Positions 28,157 through 37,371 of a stretch of 37,371 nucleotides of DNA are shown piece by piece. A program made the translations under genes and the position numbers. The DNA lies in NCBI GenBank assembly GCA_015712185.1, contig JADDYF010000047.1, positions 1 through 37,371 on the forward strand, given 5' to 3'. Source of the DNA: Bacteroidales bacterium. GTDB lineage: Bacteria; Bacteroidota; Bacteroidia; Bacteroidales; VadinHA17. Under the pieces are notes generated by a model, which worked only from the letters and a program-made list of their open reading frames with translations, was not told the origin of the DNA and did not search any database. Position 1 is the first letter of the stretch. Each line of letters begins with the position of its first letter.

Positions 28157-28899
28157 TTTCTACCGGTTTCATTTCTCAGGTCTGACAGTGCACTGGTCAT
28201 CATATTCTGAAACTGCACTGCCAGGTCATCGGCATCATTTGTGCCGAAAGAGCCCGGTAATACCGGATCGAGGACCCTGATCACTATTCGGTGCCTTCCG
28301 CCGAAAATAAATCCGTGTTTTGGGAGAATGCCTCCGGTTCCGTCGATCAGGACAGGTAGGACAGGTTTATCTGCGGATATAGCAAGCTGAAAGGCTCCTC
28401 GCCTGAAGAATCCGATAAGGCAGTCAGGGGAACGGGTCCCCTCAGGAAAGATCATCAGCGAGATCCCTTTCTGCAGTACCTTGTAAGACTCAAGCATCAT
28501 GATCTCCTTGCTCTCCTTGTCTCCCCTGTCAACAGTTATATAATCAGCCATTCGCAGATACCAGCCCAGTACCGGGACTTTCATATTTTCTATCTTGGAG
28601 ATCCACTTGAAACGGTACCGAAGGCATTTGACAAGTAGAATATCGAGTATTGACTGATGGTTTGAAATTATTACATACGTGGTCCCGGGAATGGCTTTAT
28701 TCCTCCCTTCAATCTTTATTTTCCAGATCGGCACAGTGTGTGAAATAACACAAGCCTGGCCTATAAGCATCCAGTGTACGACAGAACGATCCCTGTCGAA
28801 AGGCAGAACTATAAGCCATACAATGAAGGTAAGCGGGAAAAATATTACCAGAAATGTCAGCCCGATAAACCAGACAATCAGCGATTTTAAAACATCCAT
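28153..28899 (-). CDS. plsC: 1-acyl-sn-glycerol-3-phosphate acyltransferase family protein
   Basis: YVIISNHQSILDILLV (HX4D-type region), MIFPEGTRSPDCLIGFFRRGAFQLAISADKPVLPVLIDGT. Confidence 0.88.
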   Translation of the reverse strand: MDVLKSLIVWFIGLTFLVIFFPLTFIVWLIVLPFDRDRSVVHWMLIGQACVISHTVPIWKIKIEGRNKAIPGTTYVIISNHQSILDILLVKCLRYRFKWISKIENMKVPVLGWYLRMADYITVDRGDKESKEIMMLESYKVLQKGISLMIFPEGTRSPDCLIGFFRRGAFQLAISADKPVLPVLIDGTGGILPKHGFIFGGRHRIVIRVLDPVLPGSFGTNDADDLAVQFQNMMTSALSDLRNETGRK

Positions 28900-28917
28900 A
28901 AGCTTCTGTCGTTAATC

Positions 28918-29871
28918 CTAAAAATAGTTATAAACTTCCGATAGCGATATAATTAAGCCTTCTTTCCTGAGAAACTCAAATATATCGGAAGGCATATGCC
29001 TGAAGCCGATCAGTTTTTTACAGATATCAGCCATAACCCCGGGTCCTGTAATATCACAACCGTGAATAATTCCATCCTTTACATCCAGACGGCAAAGATA
29101 CTGTACACCTCTGATCTCAAACTGATTAGTAAAACAGTATCCGGGACCATAGGCGTAGTTCCACTCCCATGTCCTGTATTTCGATCCGGCCAATGCTGTA
29201 ATAGCTGAAATCTGTTCTTCCGTCAAGGCTGTAATACTGTTCCCTGGTTGATAATTAAGAATAAAACCGAGCAGCAATGACCTGAACTCGTTAATATTTT
29301 TTATCTGTCTTATTATCTCACAGAGATTCATAACTGAAGAGGGACTTGACCTGACTGCCCGTGTCGTATATCCCGATTTATTCTGCCTGATTGAATTTTT
29401 CAGTACATTGAGGCTGGTGCTGAAGAGCAGTGTGCCATGGTGCAGGACTCTTTCGCGATATACATGCTCCGCATTGCCTGATATCTTATAGCCATTGACT
29501 TTCAGGTCACTTTTGCCTGCAAAATCTGCACTGACGCCGAGCGATTCAAGAAATCCGATGACAGGGAGCGTGTACTTCCTGAAATCAACCTGTTTGCCGG
29601 TGGTGCTCCGGGCAATGAATGTGAAGTTCAGGTTTCCATGGTCATGAAATACCGTACCGCCCCCTGTAATCCTTCTGATTACCGGTATGCCATATTCAGT
29701 GATATATTCAGTATTGATCTCCCTGTGTGCAACCTGATGTTTGCCGATTATTACTGAAGGATCATTTATGCTGAGGATAAAAAAATCTTCATCGCGGTTC
29801 TTAAGAAGATATTCTTCAACAGCTAGGTTAAAAAACGGGTCGGTTGATTCAAGACTTAAACAATACATCAT
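28918..29871 (-). CDS. lplA: Lipoate--protein ligase
   Basis: DPFFNLAVEEYLLKN, SVIIGKHQVAHREINTEYITEYGIPVIRRITGGGTVFHDHGNLNFTFI, DLKVNGYKISGNAEHVYRERVLHHGTLLFS. Confidence 0.93.
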   Translation of the reverse strand: MMYCLSLESTDPFFNLAVEEYLLKNRDEDFFILSINDPSVIIGKHQVAHREINTEYITEYGIPVIRRITGGGTVFHDHGNLNFTFIARSTTGKQVDFRKYTLPVIGFLESLGVSADFAGKSDLKVNGYKISGNAEHVYRERVLHHGTLLFSTSLNVLKNSIRQNKSGYTTRAVRSSPSSVMNLCEIIRQIKNINEFRSLLLGFILNYQPGNSITALTEEQISAITALAGSKYRTWEWNYAYGPGYCFTNQFEIRGVQYLCRLDVKDGIIHGCDITGPGVMADICKKLIGFRHMPSDIFEFLRKEGLIISLSEVYNYF

Positions 29872-30001
29872 TTAAATCCCCGGGTTTGTTTGGAATTAGG
29901 AACGAAGAACCAGCCTTCACTAAAGTTTCGGCTGGCAAAGCAAACGAAATGAGAACTAAGAATTATAAGTTCTGACTTCGCTGTTCAAATGTACTTCGTT
30001 C

Positions 30002-30598
30002 TTACTTCTTAAAAAACTCTTTATCGTTCAGCATCTTATCATCCGTCAGCTCAAACAACTTAAAAATGATCCATCCCACCAGAGAGCCCAGCAGTGCACC
30101 GCATATCACATCGCCCGGGTAGTGGACACCAAGGTAGATCCTGCTGTAGCTGATGACAGCAGCCCAGAAAATTATAAAGGCTGAATACCATTTGTTTTTT
30201 ATCAGCAGAAGGCTCAGCAATGCAACATTGAATGAATTTGTTGCATGTGATGATACAAAGCCGTAAAGGCCGCCGCATTCTCCCTTCACGATATGCACCA
30301 GCCCCGAAAGAGCAGGCTCATGACATGGCCGCAGCCGCTCGAAGGCGTTCTTAAAAAGACGGACTGAAGACTGGTCGGCAATCAGAACCGCAACAGTTAT
30401 AAACAGAACCAGTACCAGGAATTTCCTTCTGTATTTTTTTGCCATGAATATAAGGATAACAATATAAAGCGGAATCCATATGGCAGTACCGCTGACAGCA
30501 TACATCACCTTGTCCCAGAACGGCGAGTTGATGGAATTCAGAAAGAGGAACAGCTGCTGGTCGAGACGTTCAAGCATAAGATCAGTTTTGAATATCAT
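30002..30598 (-). CDS. PAP2-family phosphatase (undecaprenyl-PP phosphatase/lipid phosphatase-like)
   Basis: [54 protein letters not shown]. Confidence 0.92.
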   Translation of the reverse strand: MIFKTDLMLERLDQQLFLFLNSINSPFWDKVMYAVSGTAIWIPLYIVILIFMAKKYRRKFLVLVLFITVAVLIADQSSVRLFKNAFERLRPCHEPALSGLVHIVKGECGGLYGFVSSHATNSFNVALLSLLLIKNKWYSAFIIFWAAVISYSRIYLGVHYPGDVICGALLGSLVGWIIFKLFELTDDKMLNDKEFFKK

Positions 30599-31580
30599 TC
30601 AATACTTTCCAGAGCACATCCTTCAAAGCCCAGAGACCCTGCCCGGTAAACGAGGAAATAAATACCCATGGGATACCGGGCAGTTCGTTTCTGATTTCAT
30701 CTTTCAGTTCCTCATCGAGCAGGTCGGATTTGGAAACGGCAAGTACTCGTTTTTTATCAAGCAGCTCGCTGTTATACATCCCAAGCTCGTTAATGAGTAT
30801 TTCATATTCCCCGGGGATGCTATTGCTGTCGGCAGGTATCACGAAAAGGAGTATGGAGTTACGTTCTATATGTCTCAGAAATCTGATTCCCAGCCCTTTT
30901 CCTTCATGGGCCCCTTCTATTATCCCTGGTATGTCAGCCATTACAAAGGATTTATTGTCCCTGTAACTTACAATTCCCAGGCTGGGAGTGAGTGTGGTAA
31001 AAGGGTAATCGGCAATTTTAGGTTTTGCGGCGCTGACAACAGAAAGCAGGGTTGACTTGCCGGCATTGGGGAATCCCACCAGTCCGACGTCAGCAAGGAT
31101 CTTCAGTTCAAAAATGAACCAGCCTTCAACTCCCTTCTCCCCGGGTTGTGCAAAACGCGGGGTCTGGTTGGTGGAGGATTTGAAATGTGTGTTTCCTAGT
31201 CCTCCCCTGCCTCCCCGGGCAAGTATTTTCTCCTCATCATGCGAGGTTATTTCGAACAGCATTGCGTCAGTCTCAGCGGTTTTCACAACAGTGCCAAGAG
31301 GGACCTCTATATAAATATCCTTGCCGTAAGCACCTGATGACTGCTGTGCTCCCCCCCTGCCACCGTTTCCGGCAGAAACGTGACGCTGGTACTTAAGGTG
31401 GAGCAGGGTCCACAGATGGTTGTTTCCCCTCAGGATGATATGACCGCCTCTGCCGCCGTCACCGCCGTCGGGACCTCCCTTTGGTATAAATTTCTCCCTC
31501 CGGAAATGTGCCGATCCTGCTCCTCCGTCCCCTGAACGGCAGAAAATCTTAATATAATCGACAAAGTTTGAATCCGCCAT
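30582..31580 (-). CDS. obgE: GTPase Obg/CgtA
   Basis: [103 protein letters not shown]. Confidence 0.97.
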   Translation of the reverse strand: MADSNFVDYIKIFCRSGDGGAGSAHFRREKFIPKGGPDGGDGGRGGHIILRGNNHLWTLLHLKYQRHVSAGNGGRGGAQQSSGAYGKDIYIEVPLGTVVKTAETDAMLFEITSHDEEKILARGGRGGLGNTHFKSSTNQTPRFAQPGEKGVEGWFIFELKILADVGLVGFPNAGKSTLLSVVSAAKPKIADYPFTTLTPSLGIVSYRDNKSFVMADIPGIIEGAHEGKGLGIRFLRHIERNSILLFVIPADSNSIPGEYEILINELGMYNSELLDKKRVLAVSKSDLLDEELKDEIRNELPGIPWVFISSFTGQGLWALKDVLWKVLNDIQN

Positions 31581-31607
31581 CTTTGCTTGATCCTGGCAAC
31601 GGAGAGA

Positions 31608-32183
31608 TTACATCAGTTTCTTCATAAACCTCGAAAGCCGGTTGAATATTTCATCAATGCTTCCCATTCCGTTAACGGGCTGGTAGATGCCTCTTTCGCG
31701 GCAGTAATTAATGATCGGTTCAGTTTTGGATTTATAGACATTTATCCGGTTTTCGATGACCTCCGGGTCCTTGTCGTCGGCTCTTCCCGACTGTTCAGCC
31801 CTCAGTGTCAGTCTCTTTACAAGCTCATCATGGTCCACCTCCAGGACCAGCATGCTGTCTATCTTCATTTTCCTTTCATTCAGCATTTTTTCAAGCGAGA
31901 CGGTCTGTGCCACAGTGCGTGGAAACCCGTCATACAGGAAACCGGCCGATCCTTTATTCTTATCAATTCTGTCAGCGATCATTTCAATCACAACCTCATC
32001 AGGAACAAGCTCACCCTTTGACATGATAGAGCTCATTCTTTTACCGAGGTCTGTTCCGGCAGCTATCTCGGCACGAAGCATATCTCCTGTTGAAAGATGG
32101 ACAAGATTGAATTTCCCGGCAAGTCTTACAGACTGTGTTCCTTTACCTGAACCCGGAGGGCCAAAAATCAGAAAATTAACCAT
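31608..32183 (-). CDS. adk: Adenylate kinase
   Basis: NFLIFGPPGSGKGTQSVRLAGKFNLVHLSTGDMLRAEIAAGT, GFLYDGFPRTVAQ, short LID-region form. Confidence 0.96.
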   Translation of the reverse strand: MVNFLIFGPPGSGKGTQSVRLAGKFNLVHLSTGDMLRAEIAAGTDLGKRMSSIMSKGELVPDEVVIEMIADRIDKNKGSAGFLYDGFPRTVAQTVSLEKMLNERKMKIDSMLVLEVDHDELVKRLTLRAEQSGRADDKDPEVIENRINVYKSKTEPIINYCRERGIYQPVNGMGSIDEIFNRLSRFMKKLM

Positions 32184-32201
32184 AGCAATAATAAATTTGA
32201 A

Positions 32202-32738
32202 TTAAGGTACCAGTATATAAACTGAAGGCAGGCTGCGCCCGTATCCATTATAGTCAAGGCCATAGCCTACAACGAACTTATTGGGTATTTCAAATCCTAT
32301 ATAATCAATGGGAATATCTCTTGTATAGCTGGCTGGCTTTAAAAGCATAGTTGCGATCTTCACTTCTGCAACATTTCTGATAACAAGTTCATTAACTATC
32401 CGTTCCAGCGTAGCTCCCGTATCAACAATATCCTCAACAACGACAATATTCTTGTCGGTCAGATCTTCGTTCCATCCTATTAGTTCCTTTATTGCACCGG
32501 ATGAACTGATCCCCTGGTAAGAAGCAAGCTTGACAAATGTTATCCTCGAGGTAAGTTTAATCTTTCTGAAGAGGTCGGCAGCAAACATAAAAGCGCCGTT
32601 AAGAATTCCGACAAAAATAACCTCATTCCCTGTGAGGTCGCGGTTAATCTGAAGAGCAATCTCATCAACCCTTTTCCTGATTGCCTGTTCGGAAATGAGT
32701 TCCCTGAACTTTTTATCGAGAATCCTGACTTCGTTCAT
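32202..32738 (-). CDS. hpt: Hypoxanthine phosphoribosyltransferase
   Basis: VIFVGILNGAFMFAADLFRKI, DKNIVVVEDIVDTGATLERIV, YIGFEIPNKFVVGYGLDYNGYGRSLPSVYIL. Confidence 0.95.
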   Translation of the reverse strand: MNEVRILDKKFRELISEQAIRKRVDEIALQINRDLTGNEVIFVGILNGAFMFAADLFRKIKLTSRITFVKLASYQGISSSGAIKELIGWNEDLTDKNIVVVEDIVDTGATLERIVNELVIRNVAEVKIATMLLKPASYTRDIPIDYIGFEIPNKFVVGYGLDYNGYGRSLPSVYILVP

Positions 32739-32830
32739 AAAGACATTTGTTGAATAGCAAGCAGCTGCGAAAATATGAAAATAATAGCTTATTTTTGTCC
32801 TTATCAGGAAGTTAAATTAAAATATCTCAA

Positions 32831-33337
32831 ATGGAACCTATTGTCAGCATAATAATGGGAAGCACGTCTGATCTGCCGGTTATGGAGCAGAGTGCCCGTG
32901 TCCTCAATGATTTCAAAATACCCTTCGAAATGAACGCACTTTCAGCTCACAGGACACCGGAAGAGGTTGAGAAATTTGCGAAAGGAGCAGCGAAAAGGGG
33001 AATAAAGGTGATCATTGCTGCGGCAGGAATGGCTGCGCATCTGCCAGGTGTTATTGCTTCCATGACTCCGCTCCCAGTGATTGGAGTTCCTGTCAATGTT
33101 TCGCTGGAAGGTGTCGATTCAATATTTTCCATTCTGCAGATGCCTCCGGGAATTCCCGTAGCGACAGTTGGAGTAAATGCAGCGCTCAACGCAGGTATCC
33201 TTGCAGCACAAATCATCAGTACAGGGAACCCGAAAGTCATGAAAGAGATTGTGAGCTATAAGGAGAGTCTGAAAAAGAAAATCGTTGACGCCAATGATGA
33301 GATGAAGAAAGTGAAATTCAAATACAAGACCAACTGA
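32831..33337 (+). CDS. purE: N5-carboxyaminoimidazole ribonucleotide mutase
   Basis: VSIIMGSTSDLPVMEQSARVLNDFKIPFEMNALSAHRTPE, IIAAAGMAAHLPGVIASMTPLPVIGVPV, GVDSIFSILQMPPGIPVATVGVNAALNAGILAAQI. Confidence 0.97.
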   Translation: MEPIVSIIMGSTSDLPVMEQSARVLNDFKIPFEMNALSAHRTPEEVEKFAKGAAKRGIKVIIAAAGMAAHLPGVIASMTPLPVIGVPVNVSLEGVDSIFSILQMPPGIPVATVGVNAALNAGILAAQIISTGNPKVMKEIVSYKESLKKKIVDANDEMKKVKFKYKTN

Positions 33338-33464
33338 ATAAAGGATTTGTCAGAATACAATCTTTTACCTCTGCAATAAGGGAATAAAACCATTCAGGTA
33401 ACCTTAAATTTATTCATCTCAATCGTATCCTGATTTGATTTTTTTCATACCTTAGAGGTATATT

Positions 33465-34292
33465 TTGAAACAGTTGATCTCGCTGCTGAAAAAACCTGTT
33501 TCTGTGATTGTTTTGTTTCTGCCTGTATCGGTCTCAGCTGGTAATATTTATCATTTACCGGCCGGAGCCGCAGAGGCAGGAATGGGATCAGTATGCGTTA
33601 TGCAGACTGGATTCTGGTCCTCATTTCAAAACCAAGCCTCTCTTGCTTTTAACAATTACCTTTCAGCAGGCATAAATTACGAGAACAGGTTCAGCTTAAA
33701 GGAGCTGGGCACACGGATAGCCGGAATAATCATCCCGGCCGGAAATGCTTCGCTTGGAATGATCTATTCCCACTTCGGTTATTCGTGCTACAGAAGGGAG
33801 ATGGCAGGATTAGGCTGCGGGCTTTTGCTTTCAGAGAATCTTGCTGCAGGTATCCAGATTGATTATTTCACCGAAAAGACACCCGGTGAATACGGAAACC
33901 ATCAGGCAGTGATTTGTGAGGCGGGGCTGCTTGTCACACCCCGGGAAAATATCCGGATAGGAGTCCACATCTTCAATCCTGTACCGAACAGCCTGAGAAA
34001 GGTCTTTATGCCGGTTACAATAAGAACGGGGGTCGGGATAGAACTGGATAAGGGTTTGTTTGCCGGAGCAGAAGCGGAAATGAGCTCAGGGAGAAGACTT
34101 GTATTTAAAACAGGATTCGATTATGAGGCGGTGAAGAATTTCAGGATAAGGGGTGGTTTCTGCACTGAAAACAATGCCTTCAGTTTTGGACTTGGATATA
34201 CCGTGAAATTCCTGAATCTCGATCTGAGCTTTACCACTCATGAAAAACTGGGGATCACATCATGTGCTTCAATGATATTCAAAATACTTTAA
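33465..34292 (+). CDS. Predicted outer-membrane beta-barrel protein, PorV/PorQ-like (TTG start as called)
   Basis: Signal peptide then YHLPAGAAEAGMGSVCVMQTGFWSSFQNQASLAFNN, characteristic of Bacteroidetes small barrels. Repeated amphipathic strands. Confidence 0.65.
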   Translation: MKQLISLLKKPVSVIVLFLPVSVSAGNIYHLPAGAAEAGMGSVCVMQTGFWSSFQNQASLAFNNYLSAGINYENRFSLKELGTRIAGIIIPAGNASLGMIYSHFGYSCYRREMAGLGCGLLLSENLAAGIQIDYFTEKTPGEYGNHQAVICEAGLLVTPRENIRIGVHIFNPVPNSLRKVFMPVTIRTGVGIELDKGLFAGAEAEMSSGRRLVFKTGFDYEAVKNFRIRGGFCTENNAFSFGLGYTVKFLNLDLSFTTHEKLGITSCASMIFKIL

Positions 34293-36304
34293 TGACAATC
34301 TTTGCGACCTTTGCGGTTAAACAAAAGCCAATACTTATTCTGTTCTGGCTAATATTTCTTTCGGAGCTCATTATCAGGCCGGCTTATTGCCAGGATGAGT
34401 CGCTTTCACAAATAATAATGACAATCATTGAAGAATTTGCTGCTGATGAATCTGATCCTGAAGCGACGGCCATATTCATCGAACAGCTTCATGAGCTATC
34501 CGAAAATCCTGTAAAGATTAATTCGGGAGATGAGGATGAGATATCGAGGTTGTTCTTTCTCAACGATTTTCAGGTGAAAGCAATTGCCGATTACATTAAA
34601 ACCACCGGAGAGCTGGTATCAAAATATGAAATTGCCAACATTCCCGGATTTGACAGGCAGACCGCCGAATTAATACTTCCCTTCGTATTTATTGAAGACA
34701 ATTCAGTCATTTCCCTGCCGTCTCCTGTCTGGAGGAATACTCTGCTTACAAACTTCATTATCAGGCCGGGGGAAAACGATACTTCATACCTCGGTTCCCC
34801 GGCAAAAGTACTGTCGAAATACAGGTTTACGGCAGGACACTTTTCCGGCGGAATCACTGCTGAAAAAGATCAGGGTGAAAGGCTGCTGGACGGGAAACCA
34901 CCTCTTACCGATTTCATTTCAGGATATCTCTCCTACACCGGCAGCAGATTCCTCAAAAGGATAATTCTGGGCGATTTCGGAGCTTGCTTCGGTCAGGGAA
35001 TCAATATAAATACCGGTATCCATACCGGTTTGTCATTAACAGCACCAGGCTATATGCAGGGGAGAAATGAAACAAAACCCTATACGTCAACCGACGAAAA
35101 CAACTACCTCAGGGGAGGAGCTGCCGAATTTACATTCCGCGATCTGGGAATTTCACTCTTCTTTTCAAGAAGCAGGATTGACGCCACTCCCGGCATACGA
35201 GAAGATACCTCGGATTTCACTGTTACCGGATTCTATAAAACAGGACTGCACAATACTTCATCACTCTTGATGAAAAAGGATATTGTCACAGAAACCTCAA
35301 TGGGAGCGAATGTCACATATGATTTCGGATTCTTAAGGGCAGGCGTATTATGGTCAGCAGGCAGTTTTGTTCCTCCGGTCAGCTTACAAAGCGGTAATCC
35401 TGAAGACCTGTTTGACTTTAGCGGAAAGACCTGCAACATTTATTCGTTTTATTATAACAGCCAGTTCAGAAAAGTACTGTCATACGGTGAAATCTCTTTC
35501 AATAATTTGCGGAACCTTGCAATGGCTCAGGGGATTACAGCAAAACTATCGGACAGGCTGGCAGTTAATTTTCTTTACAGATATTATGCACCCGGTTTCC
35601 ACACCTTTCACGGAAGAGGGCCGGGATCCGGTTCAAATACCTGTAACGAAAAAGCCATGCTCGGAAATTTCACTTTTGAAGCTGCAAAGCACCTGTTTGT
35701 CAGCGCAGGCGCTGAGATAAGAAATTTTCCCTGGCTCAGATACCGTATCAGCTGCCCGTCAATGGCACGGAAATATGAAATCAGGATGAAATATATACCA
35801 TCTGAAAACCTCACATTTGACTGTTCATTCACATCAAGGTTTTCCATGCTTGACAGCAATGAAAGCCAGGGGATAAACGGATTGTCAGGTACTTCAGACA
35901 GGCTTTTCAGGTTTTCTGCAAAATATTCACCAGGTGAAAACCTGGTTTTATCATCGGCAGTCAATTATATGATTTCCGGACATGATGATAGCAGAGGTAT
36001 GCTTATGAGACAGGATATAGTCTACAGATTAAGACAAGCGCCGCTTACTCTCTGGATCAGGTATTGCATCTTCAACACCGGCAGCTGGTATACAAGATTA
36101 TATACATATGAAAACGATTTGCTTTACAGCTATAATGTTCCCGCATTGTCCGGAGATGGATGCAGAAGCTATGCGATGGTAAAATGGGAGATAGGCGACA
36201 TGGCAGATTTACGCGTCAAGTATGGAATCACAACCCTGGCTCACGAAAATGACCTTATGGAAAACCGGGATGAAATCAGGGTTCAGTTAATCGTACGGTT
36301 TTAA
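34292..36304 (+). CDS. Secreted protein with N-terminal helix-hairpin-helix-like domain and C-terminal outer-membrane barrel-like region (likely start at 34292, TAATG overlap)
   Basis: Signal ILILFWLIFLSELIIRPAYC; FFLNDFQVKAIADYIKTTGELVSKYEIANIPGFDRQTAELILPFV reads as HhH; the rest is beta-rich and ends EIRVQLIVRF. ORF track start is 34262. Confidence 0.7.
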   Translation: MTIFATFAVKQKPILILFWLIFLSELIIRPAYCQDESLSQIIMTIIEEFAADESDPEATAIFIEQLHELSENPVKINSGDEDEISRLFFLNDFQVKAIADYIKTTGELVSKYEIANIPGFDRQTAELILPFVFIEDNSVISLPSPVWRNTLLTNFIIRPGENDTSYLGSPAKVLSKYRFTAGHFSGGITAEKDQGERLLDGKPPLTDFISGYLSYTGSRFLKRIILGDFGACFGQGININTGIHTGLSLTAPGYMQGRNETKPYTSTDENNYLRGGAAEFTFRDLGISLFFSRSRIDATPGIREDTSDFTVTGFYKTGLHNTSSLLMKKDIVTETSMGANVTYDFGFLRAGVLWSAGSFVPPVSLQSGNPEDLFDFSGKTCNIYSFYYNSQFRKVLSYGEISFNNLRNLAMAQGITAKLSDRLAVNFLYRYYAPGFHTFHGRGPGSGSNTCNEKAMLGNFTFEAAKHLFVSAGAEIRNFPWLRYRISCPSMARKYEIRMKYIPSENLTFDCSFTSRFSMLDSNESQGINGLSGTSDRLFRFSAKYSPGENLVLSSAVNYMISGHDDSRGMLMRQDIVYRLRQAPLTLWIRYCIFNTGSWYTRLYTYENDLLYSYNVPALSGDGCRSYAMVKWEIGDMADLRVKYGITTLAHENDLMENRDEIRVQLIVRF

Positions 36305-36309
36305 GAATA

Positions 36310-36465
36310 CCCGCCCTGGCGAGGCTTGACGAATGAAGTTAGGAAATCCCTGGAATCAGGAGGAGATATCCGGAGAAACTGGGTTGGCGGTGCAAACCCG
36401 GCTGTATCGAAGATGCTGACAGAAGCGTCAGGAACGTCGTGAGAATCGTGCCGTCGTGGAGGAAG
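36310..36465. ncRNA. Candidate structured RNA of unknown family between convergent genes
   Basis: Non-coding ~155 nt with clustered small helices: CCTG-gaat-CAGG, GATA..CCGG..CCGG..TATC enclosing GGGTT/AACCC, CTGAC-agaagc-GTCAG. Purine-rich linkers (GGAAA, GGAGAAA, GAGAA). Family not assignable by eye. Confidence 0.35.
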
Positions 36466-37371
36466 CTAGTTCTCTGCCGGGGTTTTTATATCGCGGATGT
36501 TGAGCTGAAGATTCTTAATTCCCCTGAATTCATTCATCTCAAGCGAATAGCAAATGTCAAACGGATTGCCTCCCTTTATATACTCAAAATGGTTTGCCTG
36601 GCCGAAAGCTATTGCCGGGAAAGTTCTGGTACCTGTAGATTCCTGGCAGAGTTCAAGCTTAAGGTGTTCTCCGCTGGAACCCACCATACGGCCTGTTCCG
36701 CTGTCGTAGACATTCCGTGATACAAATATCGGAGACATGTTTTCGGGTCCGAATGGCTGAAACTGGTTCATTACCCTGAAGAATCCGTCATCAATTTCCC
36801 TGAAATCGAGTTCAGTGTCAATGAATACTCTTGGCATCAGCTGGTCTTCAGTAATAGTGTTATTGACATACTGTTCAAACCGCTGAATGAAAGGCTGGAT
36901 ATTTTCTTTTTTCAGAGTGAGTCCGGCTGCAAACATATGTCCGCCGAAGCTTTCCAGGAGGTCTCCGCATGCTTCGATAGCCTGGTAGAGATCATATCCC
37001 TGCACCGACCTTGCGGAGCCTGTGGCAAAACCGTTTGATTCAGTAAGGATCACTGTAGGGCGGTAGTATGTCTCAATGAGACGGGAAGCCACAATCCCTA
37101 TAACACCCTTCTTCCATGAAGGATTATATAGTACTGTTGTTTTGGCATTTACCCTTCCCTGGTCTTCAGAGATCATTCTCATTGCCTCAGCGGTGATGAT
37201 ACGGTCAACGCTCCTGCGTTCGATGTTAAATGTGTTGATCTCTTTGCTTATACCTGTAGCCAGTTTTGTATCATTGGATATCAGAAGCTCAACCGCCTTG
37301 CTTCCGGTTTCCATTCTGCCTGCTGCATTAATCCTGGGACCGACCTTAAATACAATATCTTCAACGCTCAG
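36466..37371 (-). CDS. recJ: Single-stranded-DNA-specific exonuclease RecJ, C-terminal part (N-terminus beyond window edge)
   Basis: Frame continues past the listed ATG to the window edge as LSVEDIVFKVGPRINAAGRMETGSKAVELL; KKGVIGIVASRLIETYYRPTVIL, GSARSVQGYDLYQAIEACGDLLESFGGHMFAAGLTL. Confidence 0.96.
   Translation of the reverse strand: MSVEDIVFKVGPRINAAGRMETGSKAVELLISNDTKLATGISKEINTFNIERRSVDRIITAEAMRMISEDQGRVNAKTTVLYNPSWKKGVIGIVASRLIETYYRPTVILTESNGFATGSARSVQGYDLYQAIEACGDLLESFGGHMFAAGLTLKKENIQPFIQRFEQYVNNTITEDQLMPRVFIDTELDFREIDDGFFRVMNQFQPFGPENMSPIFVSRNVYDSGTGRMVGSSGEHLKLELCQESTGTRTFPAIAFGQANHFEYIKGGNPFDICYSLEMNEFRGIKNLQLNIRDIKTPAEN

Noticed and set aside
30480-31055. 191-aa plus-strand ORF opposite PAP2/obgE
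   Set aside because: Antisense to conserved Obg and PAP2 frames.
31587-32205. Plus-strand ORFs (144, 149 and 73 aa) opposite adk
   Set aside because: Antisense shadow ORFs of a conserved adenylate kinase gene.
36310-36465. Cobalamin riboswitch or RNase P RNA assignment for the structured intergenic region
   Set aside because: GGTGCAAACCCGGCTGT superficially resembles a B12-box context and AGGAAATCC resembles an RNase P motif, but the remaining conserved blocks of either family are not visible and no relevant gene is downstream in the right orientation.

Overview
The window is a Bacteroidota chromosome segment, probably Bacteroidales-like judging from the SusC/SusD pair, the DUF1735 lipoprotein and TAnnTTTG-type promoters. 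It is mostly housekeeping genes. Partial genes lie at both edges: mfd on the left and recJ on the right. Recognisable blocks are coaX / outer-membrane protein / lptC / CNNM-type transporter (+); an orphan SusC-SusD-DUF1735 operon (-); DUF3109 and gpmI (-); parE-parC-aroK followed by a HEAT-like gene and a membrane nSTAND-WD40 gene (-); lplA-plsC-hypothetical-membrane MutS-like (-); hpt-adk-obgE-PAP2 (-); purE (+); and two outer-membrane barrel-type proteins, one with an HhH domain (+). The most unusual items are: (1) a DUF559 nuclease-like gene bracketed by near-identical inverted hairpin repeats with a shared GTACTCACCCCC end, which looks like a small mobile or REP-like unit; (2) a HEAT-like + transmembrane nSTAND-WD40 gene pair ending at a perfect 19-bp inverted repeat; (3) a ~160-bp intergenic region between convergent genes that looks like an unassigned structured RNA; (4) a membrane-anchored MutS-like ATPase translationally coupled to an uncharacterised protein and plsC. 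I saw no CRISPR array, tRNA, rRNA or canonical transposase. All family names come from reading motifs, not from database searches.
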